Shown: one piece after another, positions 33,434-41,697 of the stretch
Layout: the number at the start of each line of letters is the position of its first letter
Numbering within the stretch: position 1 is the stretch's first letter
From: CAZMZW01 sp964571135
Lineage (GTDB): Bacteria; Chloroflexota; Anaerolineae; Anaerolineales; Anaerolineaceae
Length of the DNA stretch: 64,000 bases
NCBI GenBank assembly: GCA_964571135.1
Contig: CAZMZW010000004.1
Coordinates: 1-64,000 of the forward strand
Direction: 5' to 3'
Position numbers and translations under genes: made by a program
The notes under the pieces: model-generated
What the model was told of the DNA's origin: nothing
Databases searched by the model: none
The model's input: the letters and a program-made list of their open reading frames with translations, nothing else

Positions 33434-35785
33434 TCAAATCCGGCCCAAAGCCCGTAATACTTTTTCTGGTGTAATAGGGATATCATCGATTCGGGCACCG
33501 ATTGCGTTGTACACGGCGTTAGCGATGGCACGTGGAGTGCAGGTCAGCGTCCCTTCACCGATACCGCATGCACCATATTCACCTGCTCCCCGCCATATTT
33601 CCAGAAGGACCGGCTCGATCTCCGGCATATCAAGGATGGTTGGAATCTTGTAGTCGACAAAGTTGAAGTTCAGCGGTACACCGCGTATCGGGTCATAAAT
33701 GATCTCTTCAGTCAGTGCTTCACCGATACCCATGACCTGGCCACCGATCTGCTGCGCCTCTGCGCCGGAGGCGTACATGACCGTTCCGCAATCGTTGACA
33801 ATGATTAATTTGAGAACTTGCGTACGTCCTGTGGTAGTGTCGACCTCCACTTCAGCAAAGCTGGCAATATACGGCACACCAGTCTTTTGTTTGGCAGGGG
33901 AACGGCTCACTGTCACCGATAATGGCACCAAATCGCCTTTCATTAGCAATTCTTTGATACTTATGTTTTTCCCAGGTCCTATGATCCGACCCTCGGTGAT
34001 TTTCAATTGATCGCCTGCGATACCTAAAATGGGTGCTGCCAGATCGAGTAGCTTCCCCTTTAACTCCTGGGCTGCCACTACAAGGACTTCAGATTGGAGG
34101 TAGGAGACCGCACTATCAGTTTGGACGCAGTCGCGCATTCCCGTATCAGTGTCCACAGTAGAGACCCAAGTGATGTCTTCCGGTCGGACACCCAAGAAGC
34201 TCAACGCCTCAGCACACCCGAGCAAATTGCAGGTGTTTGAACCAGTGCCGGTCTCCACCGTTGGTGCATCCAGTGTAACAGTGCCATCCGGGAGGAGAGT
34301 AATTTTAGCCTGTACCTGCCCCCGGCGCTCTTCCTGCCATTCTGCGTGCCAACCGGGATGTAGTGAAAAGCCCACTCCACGCCGGTTGACGCCATTATAA
34401 AACGGTCCAGTACCTGGTTTGTGCCGCTTCTCGTACCAGTTTATTCGTTGTGCACCTATCTCGAGTACTGCCTTCAAGCTTGGATCGGGGCAGGTACCCC
34501 ATTCATGCCCGAAGTTCTTGATCGCCAACGCAATGGGATCCATGTCCAGTCGTTCCGCCAAGGTATCGATCATCAGGCCAAAGATGAAGTTGAACTGGGA
34601 ATTGCCCACTCCACGCATCATGCAGCCAGGGATATGGTTGGTGTAAACAGCATAGGATTCCATCTTGATGTGCTGAATCGGTGCCAGTGCTGCTTCGGAA
34701 ACCTCTTTCGGGGCATACTTCAGTGCGAAGATCGAGTGATCAGCGTGTGCGCCAATGTCGCCGATGGACTTGAAATGAAGTGCAGTAATCGTGCCGTCGG
34801 TCCTGGCGCCCACCTTGCAGTGGTAGAGCGCCGGCTGCCGGGTGTCATGGAAGCTATCCCGCCGCGAGTGTTTGAATTTCACCGGCCGGCCGGCCTCCTT
34901 CGCCAGCAGCGCGGTAAAAATAAAGAAAGGTTGATCGCCTGTGTCCCCGCGGCCGAATTGCCCGCCTACATATTTGCTGATGACCCGCACCTTGTGGATG
35001 GGCAGCTCCAGCATCTGGCTGACGTGCATCCGGGTCTGATCTACTGCGTAGGAATTGGACACAATGGTCAGACGATCACCTTGCCACTGCGCCAGGCAGC
35101 ACCAGGGATCCAGCGAGCCCTGCGTCGGGTTGTGGTGGCTGGTATCCATTTCGAGGATGACATCCGCCGCAGCGAAGCCTTGTTCAACATCACCTTTGAT
35201 CAGGAAAACATCGGGGCCGCCAATCGGATCAGGGGGTAATACGTTGTGCGCAGCAATCTCCGGGTGGATAACCGGCGCATCGGGCTGCATTGCGGTGAGC
35301 GGATCCAGGACAAACGGCAATACTTCCCACTCAACCTCGACAATTTTCAGCGCCTTATCGGCAATCTGCTCGCTCTCCGCGGCGATCGCGACCCCCACCT
35401 CGTCGCCAGCCCAGGCTGCGTAATTCCCCAGCACGCGGCGATCGCGAAATTTGTGCCACATCATGCCGTCGTAGCTAACCGTGTCCACCGCATCTGTCCA
35501 GCCTGCGTTTGTTGGCTTCAGGCGCGCCACTTCCGGGTCCTTGTAAGTCAGGACAGCCTTGACGCCTGGCAACGCCGCAGCTTTGCTGGCATCGAGCCGA
35601 ACAATCCTGGCTCGGGGATATGGACTACGCAGCACCCGCGCGTGGAGCAGGCCTGGGTAGGTGTTTTCAGAGGTAATATCATCAGCATAGGAAGCGCGGC
35701 CGTGGGCTTTTTCAATAGCGTCAATGCGTGGTTGGTAACCGCCGATGAATTGGCGCGGGACGCGTGGTTTGTAAGGTGTACTCAT
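33434..35785 (-). CDS. Molybdenum hydroxylase large (molybdopterin) subunit
   Basis: The 783-residue protein belongs to the xanthine dehydrogenase/aldehyde oxidase/CO dehydrogenase large-subunit family: an N-terminal a/b hammerhead (IDAIEKAHGRASYADDIT), molybdopterin segments VGGQFGRGDTGDQPF and GCMMRGVGNSQFNF, and near the end GACGIGEGTL with the active-site-type Glu. The substrate is unknown; it is not CO dehydrogenase by motif, as the AYxCSFR loop is not seen. I start at ATG 35785, which overlaps the stop of the iron-sulfur gene (ATGA) and has AGGAG upstream. An upstream in-frame extension is shadow sequence. Confidence 0.9.
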   Translation of the reverse strand: MSTPYKPRVPRQFIGGYQPRIDAIEKAHGRASYADDITSENTYPGLLHARVLRSPYPRARIVRLDASKAAALPGVKAVLTYKDPEVARLKPTNAGWTDAVDTVSYDGMMWHKFRDRRVLGNYAAWAGDEVGVAIAAESEQIADKALKIVEVEWEVLPFVLDPLTAMQPDAPVIHPEIAAHNVLPPDPIGGPDVFLIKGDVEQGFAAADVILEMDTSHHNPTQGSLDPWCCLAQWQGDRLTIVSNSYAVDQTRMHVSQMLELPIHKVRVISKYVGGQFGRGDTGDQPFFIFTALLAKEAGRPVKFKHSRRDSFHDTRQPALYHCKVGARTDGTITALHFKSIGDIGAHADHSIFALKYAPKEVSEAALAPIQHIKMESYAVYTNHIPGCMMRGVGNSQFNFIFGLMIDTLAERLDMDPIALAIKNFGHEWGTCPDPSLKAVLEIGAQRINWYEKRHKPGTGPFYNGVNRRGVGFSLHPGWHAEWQEERRGQVQAKITLLPDGTVTLDAPTVETGTGSNTCNLLGCAEALSFLGVRPEDITWVSTVDTDTGMRDCVQTDSAVSYLQSEVLVVAAQELKGKLLDLAAPILGIAGDQLKITEGRIIGPGKNISIKELLMKGDLVPLSVTVSRSPAKQKTGVPYIASFAEVEVDTTTGRTQVLKLIIVNDCGTVMYASGAEAQQIGGQVMGIGEALTEEIIYDPIRGVPLNFNFVDYKIPTILDMPEIEPVLLEIWRGAGEYGACGIGEGTLTCTPRAIANAVYNAIGARIDDIPITPEKVLRALGRI

Positions 35786-36312
35786 AACCGGTCTCCTCTC
35801 GCAGCGATCTTTTCGGAAGCGTGCCGCACTGCCATAGCAATTCCTGCGTAGCAACCGCAGCGGCAGAGATTCCCAGAGAGTGCTTCCTTCACCTCGTCCA
35901 AAGTCGGAGTGGGATTTTTGTTGAGGAGAGCTCGGGCGGACATGACAAATCCCGGCGTGCAGTACCCACACTGGAGTGCAGTGCCGTACCCAGGCTCACA
36001 CTGCTCAGCGAACGCCTCGATCACGGGATCGTCATCCGGCAAACCCTCGATTGTGATCAGGTCACGGCCGTCCGCTTCCACCGCGAGCAGCATGCAGGAA
36101 AGAACCGCATTGCCATCCATGATAATGGTACATGCACCACAAGCGCCTTCGTCGCAGCTAATCTTCAAGCCCGTATAGCCAAGGTGTTCGCGCAGGAATT
36201 CTGAGAGAGTGGTCGAATGTTCGAGATCGCGTCCAACCTCGAACCCGTGCCATTTACCATTGATACGGATAGTGATCATCTCATTCGCTGAAGTTTTAGA
36301 CTCTGGTTTCAA
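35782..36312 (-). CDS. Molybdenum hydroxylase 2Fe-2S subunit
   Basis: The 176-residue protein has both cluster sites of the family: CDEGACGACTIIMDGNAVLS with the following Cys (plant-type) and CGYCTPGF with NLCRCGCYAG (alpha-helical type). It passes electrons from molybdopterin to the FAD subunit. The start is TTG at 36312 behind AAGGAG; an ATG 36 bases downstream would also give a full domain. First gene of the operon; order S-L-M is shared with several molybdenum hydroxylases. Confidence 0.92.
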   Translation of the reverse strand: MKPESKTSANEMITIRINGKWHGFEVGRDLEHSTTLSEFLREHLGYTGLKISCDEGACGACTIIMDGNAVLSCMLLAVEADGRDLITIEGLPDDDPVIEAFAEQCEPGYGTALQCGYCTPGFVMSARALLNKNPTPTLDEVKEALSGNLCRCGCYAGIAMAVRHASEKIAARGDRL

Positions 36313-36349
36313 TGTAATCTCCTTACAAAGTTCTTCAAAAAAAATAATC

Positions 36350-36506
36350 CTATGTTTCTAAATCTGTAGGGTCTTGATCAAGATTAATTTGAAATTTGAA
36401 AAACGGGTGAAATTCAATTGCATTTGTATCTTGCAACATATACTCAATGAAATTTTTCTCAGGCCAATTTCTCAAATATTCAATTTCTGCTCCGTCCTTC
36501 CATTTT
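36350..36506 (-). other. Tail conserved with the decayed copy; possible gene remnant
   Basis: Past the acetamidase stop, a minus-strand frame reads on through WPEKNFIEYMLQ, NAIEFHPFFKFQINLDQD and stops at 36350. The decayed locus at 30675-30703 keeps AIEFHP-x2-KF in the same place. No start with a ribosome site is evident. It could be the remains of a downstream gene, or a short real one. Confidence 0.4.
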
Positions 36507-37412
36507 TTATATAAGCATTTTAAATCCGTATTCAGCCAGTACCCATTTAGGAAACTCAAACCGTACAGTACGTTGGGGATCCACCACCTGACAAATTCTT
36601 AATTGTCCTACCAAACTCATCAGCATCCCTGTTTCATTAATGGGCAAACCAACGAAATTAGTAAGAAATTTTGCCATTGCATGAGTTGCTTGATCTATTG
36701 CCTCATCCACCGTTTTTGCCGAAGCAATACAAGATACAAATTCCATATTCTCCAAAAATGGGGTTGGCAACCCTTTCAATTCAACAACTTGAGCTTTTAT
36801 TTTTACCTCTCCACTAGTTTCTGCGCCAGTCGATATGATTTCCCCATCTCCCATTACCGCATGCAAATCACCACAACCCAATAAGGCACCTGGAACTTGA
36901 GCGGTCAGGTAAATACTACTCCCTGTGCAAATTTGGTTACAGTCCATATTGCCGCCGTGCTTGTCAGGTACCCCATTTGGAATACTATCTTTTTCAGGAG
37001 CTACTCCAATCACTCCAATCATTGGTTGAATGGGGATCTGCAGATGGTCATGAAAAAGCAGGCTATCCCCCTGTTTAGTTAAAACGCTGGTTTCCGCCTT
37101 GGTAACCAAATCCCCTATAACCCCTTGAAAAGGAGTAGCGGTAACAACCGATTGTTCTGCAATATTTATTTCCAGTATATCCACGCGCAAGATATCCCCC
37201 GGGTGCACATTTTCAATAAAGACTGGTCCGGTTGCCGGATTAATATGTTCCCAATCCAGTTCATTTGCCAAATCAGTTTCTTTTCTTATTTGGCCTTCAA
37301 AACAATCATTGGTTTCAATGATGAATTCTTCCCCTTGCTTAACCCTCGCCACAGGTGAAAGTAAACTGGAAAAAGCATAAAATATTTTATTGCGGGGAAT
37401 ACGAATTATCAT
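36507..37412 (-). CDS. Acetamidase/formamidase family protein
   Basis: The 301-residue protein fits the FmdA/AmdA family: GDILRVDILEI early, then GVIGVAPEKDSIPNGVPDKH, GGNMDCNQICTGSSIYL, GALLGCGDLHAVMGDGEI and the C-terminal helix IDQATHAMAKFL. These enzymes hydrolyse short amides to acid and ammonia. Codon use is AT-rich, as in the ABC operon upstream and unlike the molybdenum genes downstream. It follows a nitrilase-family gene by 100 bases and has AAAGGGAG before the ATG. Its 3' end is duplicated at 30.7-31.0 kb. Confidence 0.9.
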   Translation of the reverse strand: MIIRIPRNKIFYAFSSLLSPVARVKQGEEFIIETNDCFEGQIRKETDLANELDWEHINPATGPVFIENVHPGDILRVDILEINIAEQSVVTATPFQGVIGDLVTKAETSVLTKQGDSLLFHDHLQIPIQPMIGVIGVAPEKDSIPNGVPDKHGGNMDCNQICTGSSIYLTAQVPGALLGCGDLHAVMGDGEIISTGAETSGEVKIKAQVVELKGLPTPFLENMEFVSCIASAKTVDEAIDQATHAMAKFLTNFVGLPINETGMLMSLVGQLRICQVVDPQRTVRFEFPKWVLAEYGFKMLI

Positions 37413-37512
37413 TCTTCTCTCCCTTTAATTTTTAATAAATGAAAAGTAAGAAGTAATCTTTATATCCAGTAATAGTCAGGATAAATAGAAAAAATATAAG
37501 GGTGAGATAATA

Positions 37513-38442
37513 CTATTTATTCTTTATTTGGAATTTTGTACACTGCTCTATATAGTCTTTATAGGTGACAAGATCGAATTCTTTAATAATGTCCTGAATT
37601 GTTTTATCAGGAACCAGGTTTTCCAAAAGGATTAGGTGTTCTTCAGTATAAGTCTTTAAGACTACTTTATCACCATATTTCTTTTGGATGGCAATAATTT
37701 TTTGCATTTGTTTATCAGTATGAAACAAACCCCGATCCAAATTCAGTTCATGAAATAATATCCGGCTCCAGCGCGAAGTGGAAGCCAACTTTTCACCAGT
37801 TATTTCATAAACCCTGGCATGATATGGCCATACGGATGAAACAATCGGGTATTTATATTTCCAGGCAAAAGAACGCAGAGGAAAACCACCTTCATAAGCC
37901 GATATCCAGCATGCCAGATCGATCTTTTTGGCGGCGAATTCAGCCCAAATATCCTCCCAGTTCAGATCAAAACAAACGCTTACTCCAATCCTGCCAAAAT
38001 CCAGGTCAAAAACCGGAATTTCATTCCCAGGCGTGATTCCACTGCGTATCTCGTCTTCAACCGGATGGTTTTTGTTATAAGAGCCGACCAATTCTCCTTT
38101 ACGGCCAATCACCAATCCTTTATTAAATAACTTTCCCTTTTCTTTAACCACATGGCCTGCCACAACGTGCATTTTAAATAGTTTGGCCAATTCGGAAAGC
38201 ATATTAAATGTGGGGCCGGGAATTGTCTCAGCAGTCTCTTTTATATTTTCAAACGATCGACCTGCCCACATAAAAGACTCGGGTAAAAGTACCAAGTCGG
38301 GCCTGTAAGCTCCAGCAGCTTCGAGAATTTCTTTAGCCAGGTTAAAATTTTCTTCAGGCTGAGGTGGATGAATATTAAAAGGAGGTTTAGTATTCTCAAG
38401 GGTGGCGAATGAGGATGTGACTATTCTTACAATTCTAGACAT
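37513..38442 (-). CDS. Nitrilase-family carbon-nitrogen hydrolase
   Basis: The 309-residue protein has the triad: Glu in LLPESFMWAG, Lys in GSYNKNHPVEDE and Cys in VSVCFDLNWEDIW. The family includes amidases, N-carbamoyl amidohydrolases and beta-ureidopropionases; the substrate here is unknown. It lies downstream of the ABC substrate-binding gene, separated by a perfect 13-bp hairpin, and upstream of the acetamidase-family gene. Both amidohydrolases point to a nitrogen-containing transport substrate. Confidence 0.9.
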   Translation of the reverse strand: MSRIVRIVTSSFATLENTKPPFNIHPPQPEENFNLAKEILEAAGAYRPDLVLLPESFMWAGRSFENIKETAETIPGPTFNMLSELAKLFKMHVVAGHVVKEKGKLFNKGLVIGRKGELVGSYNKNHPVEDEIRSGITPGNEIPVFDLDFGRIGVSVCFDLNWEDIWAEFAAKKIDLACWISAYEGGFPLRSFAWKYKYPIVSSVWPYHARVYEITGEKLASTSRWSRILFHELNLDRGLFHTDKQMQKIIAIQKKYGDKVVLKTYTEEHLILLENLVPDKTIQDIIKEFDLVTYKDYIEQCTKFQIKNK

Positions 38443-38491
38443 ATCTCACCTTCCATAAAAATAATAAAATAATAAATCAAAATATATAAAT

Positions 38492-38521
38492 TTGCATGAG
38501 GAGGTTGTCCTCCTCATGCAA
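38492..38521 (-). terminator. Perfect 13-bp hairpin between binding-protein and nitrilase genes
   Basis: TTGCATGAGGAGG (38492-38504) and CCTCCTCATGCAA (38509-38521) with a four-base loop. On the minus strand it comes 22 bases after the substrate-binding stop and is followed by an AT-rich stretch without a clean T-run. It may be a partial terminator or an mRNA-stabilising element that raises binding-protein yield over downstream genes. Confidence 0.7.
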
Positions 38522-38542
38522 TAGCTTCATCGAATTTCTATT

Positions 38543-39553
38543 TTACCAGCAGCTTGAATACCATTTATCAATGTTTTCCGGGGTTAACGGTGCAGTTGGA
38601 GCAAGCATCGGATTCATAACCAGCCGCCCTTTTACAAGGTCATAAGCAGCGCGAACAGTATACACACCTACCAAATAGCTCATCTGAAGAGCTGTTCCCG
38701 CTAACTCACCTTTCTTTAATGCATCGCAGGCATCTTTGTTTCCATTAGTACCAAAAACAGCAATTTCTTTTAGTCTGTCAGCTGCTTTAATGGCAATTAA
38801 AGCTCCCATGGCCATTGGGTCATCCACGGCATAAACCGCATCAATTTTTCCGGATGGGTAACGGGTTAGAAGATCCTGCATCAGCGCCATGGCTTTGTCT
38901 TTATTCCAGGCCGCTGGTTGATCTGCGAGAACTGTATATGTTACTCCGCCATCCTTCCAGGCATCCTTGGCTCCCTGAACCCGATTAATATAATCAAACT
39001 GTCCCGGATTTCCGCCAATGAAAATAACCTGGGCATCCTTATTGCCCAATTTTTTAACCATCATCTGGCCAACTGCATATCCCTGGGCATAAGATTCAGA
39101 ACCGACGAAGGTCTGGATGTATTTTTTACCTTCAGGAGAAGTTGTCGCATTGAAAGTTAGCACCGGGATTCCTGCATCAACGACTTTCTTAAGGGAGGAA
39201 ACAACAGCGACCGGATCCACGACGTTAACTGCGATAACATCCGGTTTACGGGAAATGCAGTCTTCGATCATGGTAGCCTGTTTTTGGGGATCGGTGGCAG
39301 GATCAAAAGAAGTGACCTTAACATTAAAGACTGGTCCTTCATCATCAAAACCCTGCAGCATGGCAGTAGATGACGGGTGATCCATACCATTAAAAACAGC
39401 GCATACCTGAATTTGCTTCGTGGCAGGAGCCGCAGCAGCAGCAGGAGCCGCAGCAGCGGGCGCAGCAGCAGCAGGAGCCGCAGCAGGTGTGGAGCATGCT
39501 ACTAAAGCTGTCACACAAACGATTAAGACGAACATACGCAAGTACTTCTTCAT
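38543..39553 (-). CDS. Sugar ABC transporter substrate-binding lipoprotein (RbsB type)
   Basis: The 336-residue protein has a lipoprotein signal ending ALVAC with Cys20, a linker of Pro/Ala repeats (residues about 22-45), then a Peripla_BP_4 domain like ribose/xylose-binding proteins (VCAVFNGMDHPSSTAMLQGF, CISRKPDVIAVNVVDPVAVV, YAVDDPMAMGALIAIKAADR). It acts outside the membrane. The linker DNA is a run of GCAGCAGGAGCC-like repeats that could slip. ATG 39553 has AAGGAGAT upstream. Confidence 0.92.
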   Translation of the reverse strand: MKKYLRMFVLIVCVTALVACSTPAAAPAAAAPAAAAPAAAAAPATKQIQVCAVFNGMDHPSSTAMLQGFDDEGPVFNVKVTSFDPATDPQKQATMIEDCISRKPDVIAVNVVDPVAVVSSLKKVVDAGIPVLTFNATTSPEGKKYIQTFVGSESYAQGYAVGQMMVKKLGNKDAQVIFIGGNPGQFDYINRVQGAKDAWKDGGVTYTVLADQPAAWNKDKAMALMQDLLTRYPSGKIDAVYAVDDPMAMGALIAIKAADRLKEIAVFGTNGNKDACDALKKGELAGTALQMSYLVGVYTVRAAYDLVKGRLVMNPMLAPTAPLTPENIDKWYSSCW

Positions 39554-39641
39554 TTTTATCTCCTTCGATTTTTTTTAATCCAATCCACTACACAACTTAC
39601 TATTTTTTCTAAGAAATCACCTCCTTAATTTAGATTGCACC

Positions 39642-40631
39642 TTATGCTTTATTACCATAAGCCTGAGCCTCTAATTTTTTCCGTAAATTGATTATTGAGA
39701 TGGCATCTATCACAACCACAGTAATTAGAATAAGAGCCTTGACTCCAATCTGAAGATATGTCTGAACTCCGAGCAAATTCATGCCGTTCAACAGTAACCC
39801 CATGGCAATTACGCCTAGAACTGTATTCCACACATTGCCCTTGCCGCCACCCATGCTTACCCCACCGAGAACAGCTGCGGAAATCGCCATAATATTTGTT
39901 TCTGAGCCAATTATGGGTGAAGATGAATTTAATCGAGACGCTAAAAGTACGCCAGCCAATGCAGTTAAAAAACCGCTGATCACAAAGGTTAAAAAACGGG
40001 TTTTGTGAACACTGATCCCTGCAAGAAAAGCCGATTCCTCATTTCCCCCTACTGCATATATATTTCGACCAAACTGGGTATATTTCAGAATAATATAGAG
40101 AACGCCTGCAATTGCCAATGTAATAATAAATGGCGTTGGGATGGGTCCGATTGAACCTCCTCCCCAAAAAGTAAAGCCAATATCTTTACCTGAAATCGGT
40201 TGCTGTAATGTATATGTCAGCATTATTCCATGTACAAAGACCATCGTTCCGAGAGTAGCAATAAATGGAACAACTTTTCCCTTTGTGACCAAGAGACCAT
40301 TCAGAATTCCAATTGCAGTGCCGAATAGTAATGCCACCATAACCGAAACCAGCACTCCGTGGGGTTGATATCCCATGGTTAACGAAGCTGCCATTGCAAT
40401 GATTGAGCCGGCTGATAGATCAACTCCGCCGCTAGAAATTAATACCAATGTCATTCCCAAGGCCGGCAAAATATCCATGGATATTTGTCGGGCAACATTC
40501 AATAAATTCTGTGTTGAAAGGAAATAGCTTCCTTTTGTAATACTAAAAAATGTGATTAATATCGTGAGGAGGATTAAGATATTATTCTTCGATAGGAAAT
40601 CACTAATTTTTTTAAGCATAATTTTCACCAT
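39642..40631 (-). CDS. Sugar ABC transporter permease (RbsC type)
   Basis: The 329-residue protein has about eight to ten hydrophobic segments and the BPD_transp_2 family segments LVLISSGGVDLSAGSIIAMA and AISAAVLGGVSMGGGKGNV. It pairs with the permease gene directly upstream (adjacent ends at 40631/40632), making a heterodimeric channel. Start could also be ATG 40619. Confidence 0.92.
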   Translation of the reverse strand: MVKIMLKKISDFLSKNNILILLTILITFFSITKGSYFLSTQNLLNVARQISMDILPALGMTLVLISSGGVDLSAGSIIAMAASLTMGYQPHGVLVSVMVALLFGTAIGILNGLLVTKGKVVPFIATLGTMVFVHGIMLTYTLQQPISGKDIGFTFWGGGSIGPIPTPFIITLAIAGVLYIILKYTQFGRNIYAVGGNEESAFLAGISVHKTRFLTFVISGFLTALAGVLLASRLNSSSPIIGSETNIMAISAAVLGGVSMGGGKGNVWNTVLGVIAMGLLLNGMNLLGVQTYLQIGVKALILITVVVIDAISIINLRKKLEAQAYGNKA

Positions 40632-41657
40632 CTACCTTTTTTGAAAAATACTATCTGCCCATACAACTGCAATGAAAACAAAGCCTTTTGCAATTTCTTG
40701 GGCTTCAAAGGGAATATTCAGCAGGATCAAGAGGTTATTCAAAACACCAATCACCAGAACGCCAATCACAGTGCGGAGTGTTCCACCCTTTCCGCCATGC
40801 AGACTTGTCCCACCAAGAACACAGGCAATTAATGAAAGAAACTCCATTCCGGCGCCTGAGTTTGAGACTGTGCTGATATTTCGTGATGTGATGATTAAAC
40901 CTGCCAGAGCAGCCAGAACTCCTGCGGTTATATAGCAAAAAAGTATTATTCGATTAGGTTTAATCCCAGATAATTCGCCTGCCCTGCGATTTAAACCAAT
41001 TACATAAAGAGTTCGGCCGAAAGGTGTTTTTCTTAATATTATTTCAAAAATTATTGCAAGGGATAGGAAAATAATTGTTGAATAATGAAGTACTCCAAAT
41101 AGCTTTCCGGTTCCTAAAAGATTGAAAGCGGGTAACTCGGCATAAAATGTCCTGGCTTGGGTTATCGTAAGGCTGATTGAATAAATCAGGTAGCTTGTTC
41201 CAAGTGTGATGAGAAAAGCATTCGCCTTCGTTAATATGATTATCAAACCATTAACCAAACCTACAACAGCTCCAGCAGCCAAACCGACTAATATTGATGT
41301 CACTAAATCAGCTCCAGCCCGCTGAGCCAAAACACTTGTAATGCCAGCCAAACCAACGGTCCAGGCAACAGACATATCGAAATGACCGGTAATCAGTAAT
41401 AAATTCTGGCCTAAAGATAAAATACCTAGTACTGAAATGATCCATAAGGTATTAACAAAATTTTGATAGGTTAAGAAAACTGGGGAAAATAAACTGCCGA
41501 AAAAAATTAATACTGCAAGCATAATTAATGCCGGATTACTTTTAATAAAAACCAATATTTGGGCAAAAAATCCGGTTGCTTGAAATTCAGGTTTTTCTTT
41601 ATTATTAGTCATCTTATTTCTACTGTTCTTGCTTTCTGCAATTAATTTACCCTGCAT
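40632..41657 (-). CDS. Sugar ABC transporter permease (RbsC type)
   Basis: The 341-residue protein has a charged N-terminal 40 residues followed by about nine TM segments with LLLITGHFDMSVAWTVGLAG and LIACVLGGTSLHGGKGGTL, the family's conserved loop. With the neighbouring permease it forms the transmembrane part of the transporter energised by the ATPase at 41698. GAGGTGA precedes the ATG. Confidence 0.92.
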   Translation of the reverse strand: MQGKLIAESKNSRNKMTNNKEKPEFQATGFFAQILVFIKSNPALIMLAVLIFFGSLFSPVFLTYQNFVNTLWIISVLGILSLGQNLLLITGHFDMSVAWTVGLAGITSVLAQRAGADLVTSILVGLAAGAVVGLVNGLIIILTKANAFLITLGTSYLIYSISLTITQARTFYAELPAFNLLGTGKLFGVLHYSTIIFLSLAIIFEIILRKTPFGRTLYVIGLNRRAGELSGIKPNRIILFCYITAGVLAALAGLIITSRNISTVSNSGAGMEFLSLIACVLGGTSLHGGKGGTLRTVIGVLVIGVLNNLLILLNIPFEAQEIAKGFVFIAVVWADSIFQKR

Positions 41658-41697
41658 TGATTCACCTCAACCTTCTCAATCATTATTCAATATGTAT

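Noticed and set aside
31074..35851. Several long plus-strand open frames opposite the molybdenum genes (up to 272 codons)
   Set aside because: They are antisense shadows of GC-rich coding DNA without ribosome sites or domain features.
35786..35971. 62-residue N-terminal extension of the molybdenum hydroxylase large subunit
   Set aside because: It overlaps the iron-sulfur gene in another frame; the ATG at 35785 has AGGAG and the ATGA coupling typical of this operon.
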